A DNA stretch of 64,000 bases. It comes from an uncultured Acidobacteriota bacterium (lineage in GTDB: Bacteria; Acidobacteriota; Terriglobia; Bryobacterales; Bryobacteraceae). The DNA lies in contig CADEFT010000029.1 of NCBI GenBank assembly GCA_902826685.1, positions 38,936-102,935 of the forward strand. Reading direction: 5' to 3'. The notes below the pieces were generated by a model that ran no database searches, was not told the DNA's origin, and worked only from the letters and a program-made list of their open reading frames with translations. Position numbers and translations under genes: made by a program. This document shows positions 62,033 through 64,000 of the stretch, piece after piece. Numbering within the stretch: position 1 is the stretch's first letter; each line of letters starts with the position of its first letter.

Positions 62033-63712
62033 TTAACCAGCGTTCTTCAAATTCCGACTTCGGATTTGGTGATCCTGCTTTGGAATCGGCAGTTCGATTT
62101 GGATTCGGGTGCCGCGCCCGGCTCGCCTCCCGGCCCTCACCATCGCGCGTGCCGTACGGCTCTCCACCGAAAACCGCCCCCCCATCAACGCCACCCGTTC
62201 CCGGATGCCGCTGAGCCCGTACGAATTCTTTCTGTCGATCGTGTCCTTGACATCGAACCCGATTCCGTCGTCTTCCACCAGCAGTCTGAATACTTGATCG
62301 GCGGTGGAGGCGGAAAGCTTTAATGTCTTGGCTTTGGAGTGCTTTGCCACGTTGTTCAAACACTCCTGCACCAGGCGGTAGACGATGCTCTCCATGCGCT
62401 TGGGAACCGCCTGCAGCCGCGAAAGCTGCAGAGAAGCCTGAATGGGATGGACCTGTTTCAAACGCGCCATCAGTTGGCGCAGTGCCGCCGCCAGTCCCAA
62501 CTGTTCGAGCACCGCCGGACTCAACGCCGCCAGCAGACGGCGGATTTCGAGAATCGTTTTTTCGGTCTCCGCGCGCGCCGCGCCCAGCCGTTGACGGATT
62601 CCTTCGGCTTCAAACGGCAGCGCCTGTTCCACCATCTCCAGTTGCAGCCGCACGCACAATAACGATTGGCCCGCTTCGTCGTGCAACTCGCGGCTGATGC
62701 GCCGCCGCTCGGCTTCCTCGACGTGCAGCATGCGCTCGGCGAGCGTGCGGATCTGATCTTCCCCGCGTGCCAGGTCTTCCATCAGCCGCGCTTTTTCCGC
62801 GCCCATGCGGCAGCGCTCGGCCGCTCCCGAAAGCAGTTCCTGTTCCCGCGGCAGCCACTCATACTCGCGCGCGAATCCGAATTGCATCACGCCGGTCAGC
62901 TTGTTTCCGGAAAGCAACGGCACCGACCAGCAGGAACGGAACCGGTCGGCCCACAGCGGATCGAGCAGCTTCGCCCTCGCCCCTGCCGTACGACGGTTGT
63001 TCCATAGCCAGCAGCGCGGCTCCGACAGCGGCTTCAGCCATTGCTCCCCGGCGCGCGCTTCCCACGAAGGAGACGAGCCTTTGCCGGTGGCGGCCAGCCG
63101 GCGCCATTCCCCGTTCTCTTCGAGCCAATAGAAGCTGGCGGCATCGGAGCGGCAGAACGGCATCAGCGTCACCAGAAATCGCCGTACCAGGTCGTGGAGG
63201 TGGCGCGATTCCAGTTCCACCCGGAACAGTTCGTAGAACGCTTCGGTCTCCGCTTCACGCACCTGATAGTAAGCGTTGTTGAGCGTGAGCACCACGCAGA
63301 AATTCAGTTGCTCGCGCACCCACTCGAAATTGACGTGTTCGGAAGGCGGCAGCCGCTTGAACACAGGCTTCAACAGCTTGTCGTATTGCTGTAGCGCCTC
63401 CAGCACCATCGCCGGCGGAACGTTCAGCTTCGCCAGACGGCGGCCGTAGTATTCCACCTGCTCAAAGAGACTGCCGGTGGCGCTGCCCTCGGCCAGCACG
63501 CGTGCCATGGCGCCGGGCGTGATGGCGATCAAGGCCTGCCGCGAGCGACGGTCGAGCGAGAACCGCTTCATCCGTTGTTCGAAACGCCGCTCCAGAGTGC
63601 CGGCATAGGGTCCGATCAGCTCACCCAGCCGGCGAAGGTGCGTCCGGAGCTGATCGCTTAAAACGCCGGCGGCGGCGGCAAGCATCGGCGAGTTGTCGGC
63701 GGCGATAGCCAC
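62033..63712 (-). CDS. Cytoplasmic GAF-containing sensor histidine kinase
   Basis: 559 residues from GTG 63712. No membrane span. Residues 1-170 are helical and look like a globin-type or RsbR-like sensor region. Residues about 175-315 form a GAF-like domain (SFYWLEENGEWRRLAATGKG, SVPLLSGNKLTGVMQFGF). HisKA_3 has SRELHDEAGQSLLCVRLQ, and HATPase_c shows CLNNVAKHSKA, DDGIGFD and YGLSGIRERV. Probable intracellular redox or gas sensing, by analogy only. The start is uncertain because no good ribosome site is present. Confidence 0.88.
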   Translation of the reverse strand: MAIAADNSPMLAAAAGVLSDQLRTHLRRLGELIGPYAGTLERRFEQRMKRFSLDRRSRQALIAITPGAMARVLAEGSATGSLFEQVEYYGRRLAKLNVPPAMVLEALQQYDKLLKPVFKRLPPSEHVNFEWVREQLNFCVVLTLNNAYYQVREAETEAFYELFRVELESRHLHDLVRRFLVTLMPFCRSDAASFYWLEENGEWRRLAATGKGSSPSWEARAGEQWLKPLSEPRCWLWNNRRTAGARAKLLDPLWADRFRSCWSVPLLSGNKLTGVMQFGFAREYEWLPREQELLSGAAERCRMGAEKARLMEDLARGEDQIRTLAERMLHVEEAERRRISRELHDEAGQSLLCVRLQLEMVEQALPFEAEGIRQRLGAARAETEKTILEIRRLLAALSPAVLEQLGLAAALRQLMARLKQVHPIQASLQLSRLQAVPKRMESIVYRLVQECLNNVAKHSKAKTLKLSASTADQVFRLLVEDDGIGFDVKDTIDRKNSYGLSGIRERVALMGGRFSVESRTARAMVRAGRRAGRGTRIQIELPIPKQDHQIRSRNLKNAG

Positions 63713-63735
63713 AACTCACCATCGGACACGCGGGA

Positions 63736-64000
63736 TCAATACTTTAACGGCAATGCCTTAAGTTCCTCGATCACCCGGAGCAGTTCCGCCACACTCCACG
63801 CCTGTGCGGGGGCTCCCTTCGCCTTACGCGGCTCCTCGCCATCGTAAATCTCGCCGATCGAGCCTAAACATCCCTGTTCCAGCATCACCGCCATGCCCTC
63901 CACCAGGCGACGGCAGTGAGCGGCATTGGCCGGACCCGCACCGAATGCCTTGAGGCGGGCACTGATATAAGGACTCATCAGCCAGGGCCAGACCGTGCCC
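63736..64000 (-). CDS. Glycogen debranching-type protein, C-terminal part (cut by window end)
   Basis: The reading frame runs off the right edge; about 87 C-terminal residues are visible. GTVWPWLMSPYISARLKAF at the edge, then IGEIYDGEEPRKAKGAPAQA and WSVAELLRVIEEL match the end of the amylo-alpha-1,6-glucosidase (GDE_C) domain, including the DGxxP and AQAWSVAE blocks. It probably debranches glycogen or a related glucan. The start lies outside the window. Confidence 0.85.
   Translation of the reverse strand, partial: GTVWPWLMSPYISARLKAFGAGPANAAHCRRLVEGMAVMLEQGCLGSIGEIYDGEEPRKAKGAPAQAWSVAELLRVIEELKALPLKY

Overview
The window is high-GC, densely coding bacterial DNA with no intergenic gap above about 235 bases, and no rRNA, tRNA, CRISPR array or insertion sequence that I could find. 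The gene content points to an acidobacterium of the Bryobacterales/Solibacter type. The indicators are a BshC bacillithiol ligase, an Oar-like TonB receptor with an N-terminal carboxypeptidase-regulatory-like domain, an ASPIC/UnbV protein, DUF1501 and Planctomycete-type cytochrome (PSCyt/PSD1) proteins, a sigma factor of the TIGR02999 type beside a Ser/Thr kinase with TolB-like repeats, and B-type succinate dehydrogenase. This is a judgement from family content, not a database match.

Layout. 0-5 kb: bshC, an HpaI-type aldolase and a NarL-type two-component pair in one plus-strand operon. 5-16 kb: a Tat-exported beta-propeller protein, a small secreted protein, a DUF1501 + cytochrome/DUF1549/DUF1553 pair, a very large TonB receptor and a TPR protein, mostly on the minus strand. 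16-20 kb: three plus-strand genes joined by 4-base overlaps (TPR, FG-GAP/ASPIC, seven-haem cytochrome with TPR). 20-24 kb: kinase, sigma factor and methyltransferase operon. 24-35 kb: metabolism (fused E1 dehydrogenase, D-aminopeptidase, amidase, permease, pgi, sdhCAB) and a class A beta-lactamase-like hydrolase. 50-64 kb: CCA-adding enzyme, XerC/D recombinase, an M23 peptidase, a ThDP enzyme, two more NarL-type two-component pairs, a YqgE/AlgH protein, a PQQ-type propeller protein and the end of a glycogen-debranching-type gene.

The most interesting region is 35.4-49.9 kb. A tightly packed minus-strand series of fifteen genes, faced by three divergent plus-strand genes, encodes mostly membrane or envelope proteins. 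They include a TraD/VirD4-like four-TM ATPase, a ClpB/ClpX-like AAA+ ATPase with a degenerate AAA partner, a membrane-anchored subtilase, a Ser/Thr kinase fused through a membrane span to an NlpC/P60 hydrolase, a CsgG/FlgT-like protein, a lipoprotein, a tail-anchored lysozyme-like protein, three 32-37-residue membrane microproteins and, at the 3' end, a protein resembling polymorphic-toxin domains. No relaxase, VirB4, Tss or Ecc genes are present. I propose it as a candidate undescribed envelope-spanning export or contact system whose parts list resembles, but is not homologous as a set to, type VII secretion. The function is inference.

A second theme is decayed tandem duplication. Degenerate copies of neighbouring gene ends lie at 19958-20088 and 59671-59902, and a nearly perfect 80-bp hairpin duplication lies at 49931-50091.
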